Shown here: in pieces, positions 36,618-45,295 of the stretch
Layout of the letters: each line of letters opens with the position of its first letter
Position numbering within the stretch: position 1 is the first letter of the stretch
Position numbers and translations under genes: made by a program
Notes under the pieces: generated by a model
Database searches by the model: none
The model's input: only the letters and a program-made list of their open reading frames with translations
What the model was told of the DNA's origin: nothing
Origin: Cupriavidus oxalaticus
Lineage (GTDB): Bacteria; Pseudomonadota; Gammaproteobacteria; Burkholderiales; Burkholderiaceae
DNA: 64,000 nucleotides
Assembly (NCBI RefSeq): GCF_004768545.1
Contig: NZ_CP038636.1
Span: forward strand, 744,001 to 808,000
Reading direction: 5' to 3'

Positions 36618-36636
36618 TTGTTCCGGCAGCGAAAAC
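36618..36636. promoter_or_regulatory. Recurring 19-bp motif, candidate IclR operator (site 2)
   Basis: TTGTTCCGGCAGCGAAAAC lies in the 255-bp region between the divergent thiolase operon and the first iclR gene, the expected place for an IclR operator. It shares 15 of 19 positions with site 1. Confidence 0.5.
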
Positions 36637-36795
36637 TCGCGAGTCGCCGTCCACGCAGTCTTCCACCTCGCAAAACCCAGTATTCGGCAAATAGAATCGC
36701 TAAATCGGGCAGGGATTACCCGTTGTTGACAGCTATCGATTCACGACACTAAGCTGGGTCATCCTTCGGGGCGTCCCCGTCTTTCGCATCTCCCC

Positions 36796-37479
36796 ATGCC
36801 ATCCAAGCCTTACAAAGTCACTTCCTTGGAACGTGGCCTGGCAGTACTGCAAACCTTAGGCAGCGCCGACAGGCCGCTGCGCAACCGGGATGTCGTGGCA
36901 AGCACCGGACTGCCGAAGGCGACTGTGTCCCGACTGACCAACACGCTGGCGGCCATGGGTTACCTGCGTCGCACCGACCAGGGCAGTTATGTGCCGGGGC
37001 ATCTCAGCGCACGCTCGGGCCGGTCGATGCTCGCCGGACTCGACTTGGCGCAGCATGCGCCGCGCTTCCAGGCATTCTTCGAGGAAACCGGTGGGATCGC
37101 GGTATTGGAAGCGATGATCGGACGCACCATGGTCCCGGTGTTCCGCTGGTCTGCTGCCGCCAGCACGCTGCTGTCACAGGGAACCGGCGAGGTGTCCGAC
37201 GATGAGCAGGTTCCGTCGCGCCATTGCCGGGAGTTCTTTTATGGCGACAAGACCAGCGTCACTGGGGAATTTGCCAGGCAACTCAGCGAGAAGGGATGGT
37301 GTTATTGGTGGGACGTGGCGGCCAGCGAACTGAGCGCCAGTACCGCAGTGCGGTTCGAGCACGTCGGTGACTTCGTATTGACGCTGCATGTGCCGCAGCC
37401 CGAAGCGCCATCCGAGGCGCGCCTCGCCCGTGTCGGACTGCATCTTTGCCAGTCCGCGCGATACATTGCGCAGCAATAG
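36796..37479 (+). CDS. IclR-family transcriptional regulator
   Basis: A 227-residue protein with an N-terminal winged helix-turn-helix (SLERGLAVLQTLGSADRPLR, then STGLPKATVSRLTNTLAAMG) and a shortened C-terminal GAF-like effector domain (RHCREFFYGDKTSVTGE). It diverges from the CoA-catabolic operon beginning with thiolase and is the most likely regulator of it. A second iclR gene follows after 22 nt, so the two are probably co-transcribed. Confidence 0.92.
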   Translation: MPSKPYKVTSLERGLAVLQTLGSADRPLRNRDVVASTGLPKATVSRLTNTLAAMGYLRRTDQGSYVPGHLSARSGRSMLAGLDLAQHAPRFQAFFEETGGIAVLEAMIGRTMVPVFRWSAAASTLLSQGTGEVSDDEQVPSRHCREFFYGDKTSVTGEFARQLSEKGWCYWWDVAASELSASTAVRFEHVGDFVLTLHVPQPEAPSEARLARVGLHLCQSARYIAQQ

Positions 37480-37501
37480 CTGTACCGAGAGGTAGCAACC
37501 C

Positions 37502-38416
37502 ATGGACACCAAGCCGCTCCAAAACGTCTGGCAGATCGCCGACCCGACCGCGACGAAGCTGGACCTGACGGGAATCGTGCGCCGGGTACATACCACCTCT
37601 GGCGAGCGCAGGAAGGCCGTTTCCACACGCAAGACTGCGCCTGCGCGCCAGGACCCGGGCTCCGATTTCGTCGAAGCTTTGGCCCATGGCCTCGCGCTGT
37701 TTGAATCCTGGCAAGACCACGATACGTGGCTCACCAACGCGCAGATTTCCGAGCGGTCTGGTCTGACGCGCACGACTGTCTCGCGGCTCTCCGCCGTCCT
37801 GGTTGACCTGGGCTACCTCGCTCGCGAAAGCCAGCGCGGACGCCTGCGACTTACAGCATTGACACTGAGCCTTGGCTTTGGCAATGCCTTCGCGCGGATT
37901 CCTGCTTCCGCATCGCAGCAGCAACTGAAACAACTCGCCAGCGAACTCGATGTGTATGCAGCGCTGAGCATACGGCAGAGCGACCTGGTCCAGGTCGTCG
38001 AGCACGTCGTGAGTCCGTACCACCCGGATGCCGTTGTCCTGGATGTCGGTGGGAAGCTACCGATCTGTCGTTCCGCATCTGGGTTCGCCGCTCTCTGTGC
38101 GCTCAAGGAAAGCGAGGCGTCACCGCTGCTCGAGCGGCTGCGGTCGCAGTATGGGGAACGGTGGTCGCCTTTGGCGCGCCAGATCGAACGATCGCGGCAG
38201 GAATACCTGAGCAAGGGCTACTGTACCTCGGTCTCGAACTTGTCGCGCAACATTGGCGCTGTCGCGGTCCCCGTGATACCCACCGGCAGCGACGATATCT
38301 TCGTGCTTGGTTGTGGCATGTCGGCCCAGGACTTCTATCCCGAACGCGTCGAGCGGGAAATAGCGCCGCAGCTGCTGAAGGTCGCAGATGACCTGAAGGT
38401 ATCGCTGTTAGCGTGA
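37502..38416 (+). CDS. IclR-family transcriptional regulator (second copy)
   Basis: A 304-residue protein with a ~55-residue N-terminal extension before the helix-turn-helix (AQISERSGLTRTTVSRLSAV). The C-terminal effector domain has typical text (SRQEYLSKGYCTSVSNLSRN, then GAVAVPVI). Two different IclR regulators in tandem suggest responses to two intermediates of the same pathway or heteromeric control. DUF2889 follows after a 24-nt gap. Confidence 0.92.
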   Translation: MDTKPLQNVWQIADPTATKLDLTGIVRRVHTTSGERRKAVSTRKTAPARQDPGSDFVEALAHGLALFESWQDHDTWLTNAQISERSGLTRTTVSRLSAVLVDLGYLARESQRGRLRLTALTLSLGFGNAFARIPASASQQQLKQLASELDVYAALSIRQSDLVQVVEHVVSPYHPDAVVLDVGGKLPICRSASGFAALCALKESEASPLLERLRSQYGERWSPLARQIERSRQEYLSKGYCTSVSNLSRNIGAVAVPVIPTGSDDIFVLGCGMSAQDFYPERVEREIAPQLLKVADDLKVSLLA

Positions 38417-38440
38417 TAGCGCCATCCGCGGCCCCAACAT

Positions 38441-39010
38441 GTGAGACTTTCAAATGCCCTGTCATCCCCCGCTGCCCGCCGTGAAATCCACGAGCGGGTC
38501 ATTTCGATGAAGGCGTATCAGAGTGAAGACGGGCTCTACGAAATCGAAGCACGACTGGTCGATACCAAGCCATTTGCCTTCCAGCGGATCAGCCTGCCGG
38601 ATCCGTTGCCACCGGGCGAACCGCTTCATGACCTGTCCCTGCGCCTCACGGTGGATCGGGACTATGTGGTGCGCGCGGTGGAAGCCTCGTCTGATGCCAC
38701 GCCCTACTCGCTTTGCAAGGAAACCGAGTCGACACTATCCGTGCTCGTTGGAGATCGGATCGCATCTGGCTGGTCTTCGACCGTCAAGACGAAGCTGCGC
38801 GGCGCGGCGAGCTGTACGCATCTGATGGAGATGCTGATTCCCATGGGCACTACCGCCTTCCAGGGCATTAATGGCGTGCAGCGCGAAAGGCAGACAACCG
38901 TGGACACCAGCAAGGTCCCGGTCCAGGTGGACAGCTGCTACAGCTATGCGAAACACCGCAGTGTCATTCAGCGCTACTGGCCCCAGCATTATCAGCCGGA
39001 TTCGGAATAA
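38441..39010 (+). CDS. DUF2889 family protein
   Basis: A 189-residue protein with a GTG start at 38441. DUF2889 features are visible: YEIEARLVDTKPFAF in the first half and ASCTHLMEMLIPMGTTAFQG in the second, where Cys and His could bind metal. The family is widespread next to acyl-CoA catabolic operons in Burkholderiales and has no established function. It is the last gene of the iclR-iclR unit. A wholly regulatory or accessory enzymatic role cannot be told apart here. Confidence 0.85.
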   Translation: MRLSNALSSPAARREIHERVISMKAYQSEDGLYEIEARLVDTKPFAFQRISLPDPLPPGEPLHDLSLRLTVDRDYVVRAVEASSDATPYSLCKETESTLSVLVGDRIASGWSSTVKTKLRGAASCTHLMEMLIPMGTTAFQGINGVQRERQTTVDTSKVPVQVDSCYSYAKHRSVIQRYWPQHYQPDSE

Positions 39011-39087
39011 GGGAATAAGCGCGGCCGGCGTGAAAACGCACCGCCGACCGTTCGGCATTCGCACGGCCGGCGGTTCTCGATGGCAGG

Positions 39088-40056
39088 CTATTCGAGTTCC
39101 ATCTTCGCAGTCTTCACGATGCGCGACCAGCGTTCGATGTCCTTCTTCTGGAAGTCCGCGAGCTCCTGGCGCGACATGGGCATCGGCCGCCAGCCGCTTT
39201 CGCAAAACAGTCGAGCAGCTTCGGGCATCCTCACGGCAGTAGTGATGACTTCATTCAGCTTGTCCGCCACTTCTGCGGGCGTGCCTTTTGGTGCGAACGC
39301 CGCGACCCAGCCGCTTAGTTCGTAACCCGGGACGCCCTGCTCGGCTATCGTGGGAACCGTCTCAAGGCCAGGCATGCGATTGCGCGTCGAGACACCAAGC
39401 GCGCGCAGCTTGCCGTTCCTGACCTGCGGCATGATCGAAAGCGAGTCGCCGAACGTCATGTCGACACGGCCACCGATGATATCGCCGACCACTGCCGACA
39501 TCGCTTTGTATGGGATATGCAGGATGTCTACCTTTGCCTGCTGCTTGAACAGCTCCCCGCCTGCAAGTGTCCACGAGCTGGCACTGCCAAAGGTTAGCGT
39601 TCCGGGTTTATCCCGGGCCAGGGCGATCAGCTCAGGTACGTTCTCGGCCTTTACGGTCGGTGAGACGGCAAGCACCATGCCACCTAACGAGATCCCGGCG
39701 ATGGGGACAAAGTCCGCGACGGGATCGTAAGGCATCTTCCTGTACAGGCTCGCGTTAGACGCGTGCGTGGTGCTGGTCGTGATGATGACCGTATAGCCAT
39801 CAGCAGGCTGGCTCAGTGCGTACTGGATACCAATAATCCCATTAGCGCCGGGCTTGTTTTCCACGACGACAGGCTGTCTGGTCTGCTCGGTGACATGCTG
39901 GCCAATAAAGCGCGCCACCTGGTCTGTAGTGCTGCCGGCCGCAAACGGAACGATCACACGGATCGGCCGGGATGGGAACGACGACTGCGCCATCGCCCCT
40001 GTGCACGCCAGGATAAGCGGCACGGCGGCAAAGAATGTTTTGGGAAATCCTCTCAC
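39088..40056 (-). CDS. Bug-family periplasmic solute receptor (second copy)
   Basis: A 322-residue protein from a GTG at 40056, which has GGAG 8 nt upstream; a TTG four codons earlier is less likely. The signal peptide ends at AMA before QSSFPSRPIR. Bug signatures are RVIVPFAAGSTTDQVARFIG, YDPVADFVPIAGISLGG and HIPYKAMSAVVGDIIGG. It is convergent with DUF2889 and lies 153 bp from the start-distal end of the nitronate-monooxygenase-like gene on the same strand, so both may be one transcript. Confidence 0.92.
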   Translation of the reverse strand: MRGFPKTFFAAVPLILACTGAMAQSSFPSRPIRVIVPFAAGSTTDQVARFIGQHVTEQTRQPVVVENKPGANGIIGIQYALSQPADGYTVIITTSTTHASNASLYRKMPYDPVADFVPIAGISLGGMVLAVSPTVKAENVPELIALARDKPGTLTFGSASSWTLAGGELFKQQAKVDILHIPYKAMSAVVGDIIGGRVDMTFGDSLSIMPQVRNGKLRALGVSTRNRMPGLETVPTIAEQGVPGYELSGWVAAFAPKGTPAEVADKLNEVITTAVRMPEAARLFCESGWRPMPMSRQELADFQKKDIERWSRIVKTAKMELE

Positions 40057-40209
40057 GGTTGGCTCCAAGATTTGTCGTCAGACAGTACAAGAGCTCGACG
40101 CAACGCGAACGTTTTCTGGCGCGATGCGTAGCCCGACAGCGAACTGCGGGTGGTGATATGCGCACCGGATTGATCGATTGCTGCCGTGCGCGCATGGACT
40201 CCCTGGCGC

Positions 40210-41343
40210 TCAATCGTCGGGCGCGGTCATGCGCTCCATGGCTTCGGCATACTCCAGTTGCAGTTGGTACATGACATCCTTGACCGAGCGCTCATGTGTC
40301 AGGTCCCAGACGCCCTGGCCCGCCGGATATGAAAAGTACTCCTTGCGCTTCGCCCGCACCACACGAGCCTGTGCCGGATTCCAGAGCACGGCTTGAAGCG
40401 GCGCCTGTAACGGTACGGGCGCATCAGGACGCTCCCAAGCTTCGGAAAGCTGACTCTTGATCATGCGGACAGTTTTTCCGCTCCAGCACCGGCGCCGCGC
40501 GACATCTTCGGAGCGCGCTGCAAACAGCACCTCTTTCTGGAACGGCTCGATCAGTTCGCTCTCTCGTGTGCCAAGCCAGATCGTGCCGGTCCAGACTCCC
40601 TCCGCGCCCAGTGCCCGTGCTGCAGCAATCTGGCTTCCGCGGGTAATCCCACCAGCGGCTAGCACCGGCACTCGGCCGGCAGCGGCGGCTACCACTTGCG
40701 GCACCAGCACCATGGTCGTGATCTCGCCCGTATGACCGGCCGCCTCAGTGCCAACGGCCACCAGCAGGTCCACACCGGCCTTGAGGTTTCGCTCGGCATG
40801 TTCAGCCTTGCCACAAAGCGCGCCCACCAGGATGCCGCGGCTGCGCAGTAGCGACACGATGTCGGCGCGCGGCTCGCCTAGCGCGCTGACCACCAGCCTG
40901 ACTTGTGGATGCTGCAGTGCGACTTCCACCAGGCGCATGCCACCGCTCGCCGTACGATTGCGCCCGACCTGAAGGATCTCCTCGTAGAGGCGGCCATGTT
41001 CTTCCGCGGGCAGCGGCGGCACGTCCGCCTCCTTCAGGACGGTATCCATGTATGCCTTGTGCTCGCCAGGGATCAGTGCATCCAGCGATCCTGTGGTTTC
41101 CTCCGCCTCTTTCGAGTACTTTCCAGGCACGACGATGTCGATGCCGTAAGGCTTGCCGTCAACGTGCCTGTCGATCCAGGCAAGCTCTACTTCCAGTTGC
41201 TCCGGGGTAAACCACGATGCGCCCAGTACGCCGAAGCCACCGGCGCGCGTGACCTCGACAACGACATCGCGGCAGTGGGAAAAGGCGAAAATAGGGACGG
41301 AATATCCCAGCTTCTGGCGCAAGCTGGTCATGTCGTTCTTCAT
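40210..41343 (-). CDS. Nitronate monooxygenase-like flavoprotein
   Basis: A 377-residue TIM-barrel protein. The FMN/substrate motifs are TRAGGFGVLGASWFTPEQLE near the N-terminus, LVAVGTEAAGHTGEITTMVL with the family His, and VPVLAAGGITRGSQIAAARA. These proteins oxidise alkyl nitronates such as propionate-3-nitronate; many homologues act on other substrates or are enoyl reductases. The longer C-terminus (~100 residues beyond the barrel) is usual for this bacterial group. It has a 454-bp leader carrying operator-like site 3. Confidence 0.88.
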   Translation of the reverse strand: MKNDMTSLRQKLGYSVPIFAFSHCRDVVVEVTRAGGFGVLGASWFTPEQLEVELAWIDRHVDGKPYGIDIVVPGKYSKEAEETTGSLDALIPGEHKAYMDTVLKEADVPPLPAEEHGRLYEEILQVGRNRTASGGMRLVEVALQHPQVRLVVSALGEPRADIVSLLRSRGILVGALCGKAEHAERNLKAGVDLLVAVGTEAAGHTGEITTMVLVPQVVAAAAGRVPVLAAGGITRGSQIAAARALGAEGVWTGTIWLGTRESELIEPFQKEVLFAARSEDVARRRCWSGKTVRMIKSQLSEAWERPDAPVPLQAPLQAVLWNPAQARVVRAKRKEYFSYPAGQGVWDLTHERSVKDVMYQLQLEYAEAMERMTAPDD

Positions 41344-41797
41344 CTCAGGACTCCAGAAAGAGTGCCACCGTCATTGCTTGATGATGGTCGTCCGCTCCAC
41401 CGAAACAATTCCGTGATCTTCACGGCAAGCTCTTCAGCGAACTGATTCGGAAATATCTAAGACCAGCGTGGAGCGGGGGCTTACGCCAATGAAAAGGGTC
41501 GGCACAGCGGCATCAGAGCCGAGTGAAGCCCGCCTTTCTGCCCTTATCCCGCATACTCTGGATGGGTGCGCTGGCCAGCCGTTTTCGCTTTGGTCGAACG
41601 ATATTAGGAAAACGTAGTCGCGCTTCGAAGCCGCGGGCCATTTGTTCCGTCATGCAAAACAAGCAGCAGGAATTCCCGTTTTGGCCAGGTGAGCGCGCGA
41701 AGCCAAATGATGCGCGCAAGGTTACGTAGATGCCAGTCCGCGATCTCCACTAGGATATATCATGCATCAATGACAATCGTTCACGAAGGAATAGGCG
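41344..41797. other. Intergenic stretch with operator-like motif
   Basis: This 454-bp gap lies between the divergent nitronate-monooxygenase-like gene and the broken VOC gene. It holds the 19-bp motif at 41642-41660 and no supportable gene. The short open frames around 41513-41729 on both strands lack start signals. Confidence 0.5.
41642..41660. promoter_or_regulatory. Recurring 19-bp motif, candidate IclR operator (site 3)
   Basis: TTGTTCCGTCATGCAAAAC matches site 1 at 18 of 19 positions although 10 kb away. It sits between the nitronate-monooxygenase-like gene and the VOC pseudogene, linking these to the IclR-controlled operon. Confidence 0.5.
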
Positions 41798-42072
41798 ATG
41801 GAAGTCACCGGCATGAATCACTTCACTGTCCTGACAAAGAACCTGGCGTCCAGCGTGCAGTTCTACGCGCAAACACTTTGGCTCTCGAAAGGACCGCGCC
41901 CGGACTATCGTTCCCTGGCGCATGGCTGTACTGCAACGGTGGGCCGATCGTGCATCTGATCTCCAGCGATACTTCAGCACCCCCATTTGGGGTGATTGAC
42001 CACATGGCATTCATGTGCACGGGACCGGCCCGAGCTTCAACAGCACCTTCAAACGGACCTGGGTTCTTCTGA
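41798..42072 (+). pseudogene. VOC/glyoxalase-family gene, frameshifted and truncated
   Basis: ATG 41798 starts MEVTGMNHFTVLTKNLASSV, a classic glyoxalase/VOC N-terminus. After GPRPD (~41915) the homology jumps to another frame (SFPGAWLYCNGGPIVHLISS, then GVIDHMAFMCTG). The second half of the usual ~125-residue fold (the C-terminal metal-Glu strand) is missing, replaced by text ending 2 nt from the stop of the convergent SDR gene. It is a dead gene. Confidence 0.75.
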
Positions 42073-42073
42073 A

Positions 42074-42772
42074 TCAGGCAATGCCGAACCCGCCATCAAC
42101 CGGCAAGATGACACCGGTCACATAGGCTGCGTCGTCGGAGCACAGGAAGCGCGCCACGCGCGCCACATCGCGCGGCGTGCCCCACCGTTGCATCGGAATA
42201 CGAGCCATGATCCCCGCACTGCGCTCCGGGTTATCCAGCGCGCCCGATGACAAGCGCGTGCGGATCCAGCCCGGCGCGACCGCGTTCACGCGGACGCCTT
42301 TTGGTGCCAACGCTGCCGCGTAGGCGCGGGTCAGCCCAAGCACGCCGGCCTTGCTGGCCGTGTACGCCGGATTGTTGGGTGAGCCAAAGTAGCTCCACAT
42401 GGACGCCACGTTGACGACGGCGCCGCGTGCAGCGGCCAGGCGCTCCTCCAGCACGCTGATCATCGCCTGCGAACCGTTCAGGTTCACGTCGACCACCTTT
42501 CGGAATCCCTCCGGTGAGAACTCCTTGCGTTCGTGCAGGATAATGCCGGCTGCGTTGACCAGCACCGACACCGCATCCAGGTCCGCCGTGGCGTCACGCA
42601 TGGCGTCCACGGCAGTGACATCGCCGCGTCGGAAGTCCAGAGCGCCCGGCAGGTCTTCGTCGGCGTCCATGCCCAGGCATACCACGCGCAGGCCGTCCTG
42701 TGCAAACAATTCGGCGATGGCACGGCCGATTCCGGTTCCACCGCCCGTTACCACTGCAATCCGTTGACTCAT
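42074..42772 (-). CDS. SDR-family oxidoreductase
   Basis: A 232-residue classical short-chain dehydrogenase. The NAD(P) motif is TGGGTGIGRAIAELF, the NAG motif is VNAAGI, and the catalytic Tyr-x-x-x-Lys is AYTASKAG with Ser in NVASMWS. It ends with the usual YVTGVILPVDGGFGIA. It reduces or oxidises a carbonyl/hydroxyl group. It is the last gene of the operon that contains the ABC importer, 32 nt after livF. Confidence 0.93.
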   Translation of the reverse strand: MSQRIAVVTGGGTGIGRAIAELFAQDGLRVVCLGMDADEDLPGALDFRRGDVTAVDAMRDATADLDAVSVLVNAAGIILHERKEFSPEGFRKVVDVNLNGSQAMISVLEERLAAARGAVVNVASMWSYFGSPNNPAYTASKAGVLGLTRAYAAALAPKGVRVNAVAPGWIRTRLSSGALDNPERSAGIMARIPMQRWGTPRDVARVARFLCSDDAAYVTGVILPVDGGFGIA

Positions 42773-42804
42773 ACTGCCTCACTCCCTGTTGAAGAAACGG
42801 GGCG

Positions 42805-43521
42805 CTACACGCCCAGGTAGGTTGCGCGCAAGTGCGGGTTGGCAAGCAGTTCCTTGCCCGGCCCGGACAGCGCGATGGTGCCGCTTTCGATGACGTAGCC
42901 GTAGTCGGCCATGTCCAGCACCTGGTTGACGTTCTGCTCGATCACAAGGACGGCCATGTCGCGCTCGCGCAGCTGGCGAATGCTGTCGAAGAGCCGATCG
43001 ACCATGATCGGCGCGAGCCCGAGCGATGGCTCGTCCAGCGCCAGCACGCGTGGCAGCGCCATCAGCGCGCGGCCGACCGCCAGCATCTGCTGCTGCCCCC
43101 CGGACAGTGTCGAGGCGGCCAGGTGCTGGCGCTCCTCCAGTATCGGGAACAGCGTGAACACCTCGCGCAGCGTCTGCGTGCGCCGCTGGCGCGCGCGCCG
43201 ATTGCTGGCGCCGATCAGCAGGTTCTCGAGGATCGACATGCCGAGGAAGAGCTGCTTGCCTTCCGGCGACTGAACGAAACCGTCCAGCACCACGCGGTGC
43301 GGCGCCTGGGCATCGAGCTCGCGTCCGTCCATGCGCACCGCGCCGCGCTTGCGCCGGACCAGCCCCGACACTGTGCGCAGGAATGTGGTCTTGCCAGCGC
43401 CGTTGGCGCCAATCAGCGCGGTGATTGAGCCCGGCGCCAGCGACAGGTTGATGCCGCGCAGCACCTGCTGTTCGCCATAGCCGGACCACAGGTCCTCCAC
43501 TTCAAATACTGCTGCTGGCAT
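42805..43521 (-). CDS. livF: Branched-chain-amino-acid-type ABC transporter ATPase (LivF)
   Basis: A 238-residue ABC ATPase from ATG 43521, favoured because GGAG lies 6 nt upstream; ATG 43542 is an alternative. Walker A is GANGAGKTT, the signature LSGGQQQMLAVGRAL and Walker B VLALDEPSLGLAP. The pattern EPSLGLAPIMVD is specific to LivF-type subunits. It powers uptake with LivG through the LivHM channel. Its start overlaps the 3' end of livG. Confidence 0.93.
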   Translation of the reverse strand: MPAAVFEVEDLWSGYGEQQVLRGINLSLAPGSITALIGANGAGKTTFLRTVSGLVRRKRGAVRMDGRELDAQAPHRVVLDGFVQSPEGKQLFLGMSILENLLIGASNRRARQRRTQTLREVFTLFPILEERQHLAASTLSGGQQQMLAVGRALMALPRVLALDEPSLGLAPIMVDRLFDSIRQLRERDMAVLVIEQNVNQVLDMADYGYVIESGTIALSGPGKELLANPHLRATYLGV

Positions 43522-44236
43522 AGCCATCTCCGAAATAGGCATTGAGAACCTGGGGCATGCGGACCACGTCAGCAGGCGCCCCGTCGGCGATCAGGCGCCC
43601 CTGCTCCATCACGATCACGCGGTCCGACAAGCCCATGATGACCTTCATCACGTGCTCGACGATCAGCACGGTCACGCCGGTGTCGCGGATTTTGCGTACC
43701 AGTTCGACCATCTCGCCCGCCTCGTTGGGCGTGGCCCCCGCCACCACCTCATCCATCAAGAGCAGGCGCGGACGCGTGGCCAGCGCCCGACCCAGTTCGA
43801 GCTTGCGCTTATCGAAGGCAGTCAGGTCGCTGGCATCGGTATCGGCACGCGCAGCCAAGCCCAGGAATTCCAGGCAGGCGTAGGCCTCGTCGCGCACGCG
43901 CGCCCTTACGCGGCTGCGCGAAAAGCCGCCGACCATGACGTTCTCCAACGCACTGAGCCCGCCGAAAGGCTTCGACAGCTGGAATGTGCGCGCGATGCCA
44001 GCGGCGCATATCTGATGCGGCCGCTTGCCGCGGATCTGCTGTCCGCCGAACTGGATGTCGCCTTCGTCGGCCTGGATTGCGCCGGCGATCAGGTTGAAGG
44101 CAGTGGTCTTTCCCGCGCCATTCGGGCCGAGCAGTCCCAGGATCTCGCCCTTTCCCACCGAGAACGAAAGCTTGCTGACAGCCTGCAGGCCGCCGAAGCG
44201 CTTCGAGATCGATTTCACTTCGAGAATACGTTCCAT
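43502..44236 (-). CDS. livG: Branched-chain-amino-acid-type ABC transporter ATPase (LivG)
   Basis: A 244-residue ABC ATPase from ATG 44236. Walker A is GPNGAGKTTAFNLIAG and Walker B RLLLMDEVVAGATPNE. The family signature LSGGQ is replaced by LTAFDKRKLELGRAL, a variant (T-x-x-x-[KR]-[KR]-LE-[LV]) that is common in LivG proteins. Forms the ATPase pair with LivF. It follows livM by 10 nt. Confidence 0.93.
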   Translation of the reverse strand: MERILEVKSISKRFGGLQAVSKLSFSVGKGEILGLLGPNGAGKTTAFNLIAGAIQADEGDIQFGGQQIRGKRPHQICAAGIARTFQLSKPFGGLSALENVMVGGFSRSRVRARVRDEAYACLEFLGLAARADTDASDLTAFDKRKLELGRALATRPRLLLMDEVVAGATPNEAGEMVELVRKIRDTGVTVLIVEHVMKVIMGLSDRVIVMEQGRLIADGAPADVVRMPQVLNAYFGDGYASSSI

Positions 44237-44246
44237 GGATCTTCCT

Positions 44247-45281
44247 TCAGGCGTCCTTGGCGACGACCGCCTTGGCCGTAGCATGCGGTGCGCGCCGGTA
44301 GCGCAGCAGCCGCTCGAGCGGGCCGATAATGCCCTTGGGGAAATACAGCACCGCCACCATCAGGATCAGGCCATAGATCACCAGGTGCAGGCCGAGGAAT
44401 TTGCCGGCAAACCAGGCGCGGGCGAGTTCGGCGATGGGGTGCAGCACGAAGGCGCCCAGCACCGGGCCGATGATGGTCCCCTGGCCGCCGACGATGGCCA
44501 TGATGGCAGCGTCGATCGACAGGTCCAGTCCCATGTTCCGCTCCGGATTGATGTAGCGGAAGAATTGCGCATAGAAGGCGCCCCCCAGCCCGGTCATGAA
44601 CGCGCTGATCGCGAGCGCAATGATCGGATAGCGCGTAGTGCTGACGCCTACCGCCTGGGCGGCGGCCTCGTCGCCGCGGATCGCCTTCAGGTAGTAGCCC
44701 AGGCGGGAGCGTTCAAGCGCCAGTGTGGCCAGCAGCATCGCCACCAGCATCGCAAAGATGATGTAGTAGTACGGTACCTTGTCGTCGAACTGGAACGCCA
44801 GCCAGCCTGCCTGCGATGGCGGAATGACAAGGCCCTGCGCCCCCTTGAGCGGGATACCGAGGAACTCATCGGTATTCTCGATCCAGATACGCACGATCTC
44901 GGCAAAGGCAATGGTGGTCAGCGTGAAGTACGGCCCCTTGAGCTTGAAGGTGGGATAGCCGATGCACACCGACAGCAGCGCCGCAGCCAACCCGCCGGCG
45001 AGCATGCCGAACCAGGGCGAGATGCCCAACTGAGTGAATAGCAGCACGGTGATATAGCCGGCCCCCCCGGCGAACACCGAATGGCCCAGGGACAGCTGAC
45101 CTACATAGCCGCAGACGAAGTTCCATGCCGACGCCATGTAGGCGAAGTAGAGGATCATGATCAGCGAGTGGAGCGCGTAGCCGTCCTGCACGAATAGCGG
45201 CAGCACGCCGGCAACGGCCATCAGCGGAATTCCGATCACGGCGTTGATATTGGTCCTGGATACGGTCATGAGTACGGACAT
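44247..45281 (-). CDS. livM: Branched-chain-amino-acid-type ABC transporter permease (LivM)
   Basis: A 344-residue membrane protein with 9-10 hydrophobic spans from ATG 45281. LivM signatures include YVGQLSLGHSVFAGGAGYI, FTLTTIAFAEIVRIW and the cytoplasmic coupling loop AIRGDEAAAQAVGV. With LivH it makes the inner-membrane channel. The last ~25 residues (RRAPHATAKAVVAKDA) are a polar tail. It lies 15 nt downstream of livH. Confidence 0.93.
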   Translation of the reverse strand: MSVLMTVSRTNINAVIGIPLMAVAGVLPLFVQDGYALHSLIMILYFAYMASAWNFVCGYVGQLSLGHSVFAGGAGYITVLLFTQLGISPWFGMLAGGLAAALLSVCIGYPTFKLKGPYFTLTTIAFAEIVRIWIENTDEFLGIPLKGAQGLVIPPSQAGWLAFQFDDKVPYYYIIFAMLVAMLLATLALERSRLGYYLKAIRGDEAAAQAVGVSTTRYPIIALAISAFMTGLGGAFYAQFFRYINPERNMGLDLSIDAAIMAIVGGQGTIIGPVLGAFVLHPIAELARAWFAGKFLGLHLVIYGLILMVAVLYFPKGIIGPLERLLRYRRAPHATAKAVVAKDA

Positions 45282-45295
45282 GAATGTGTCCCTCC

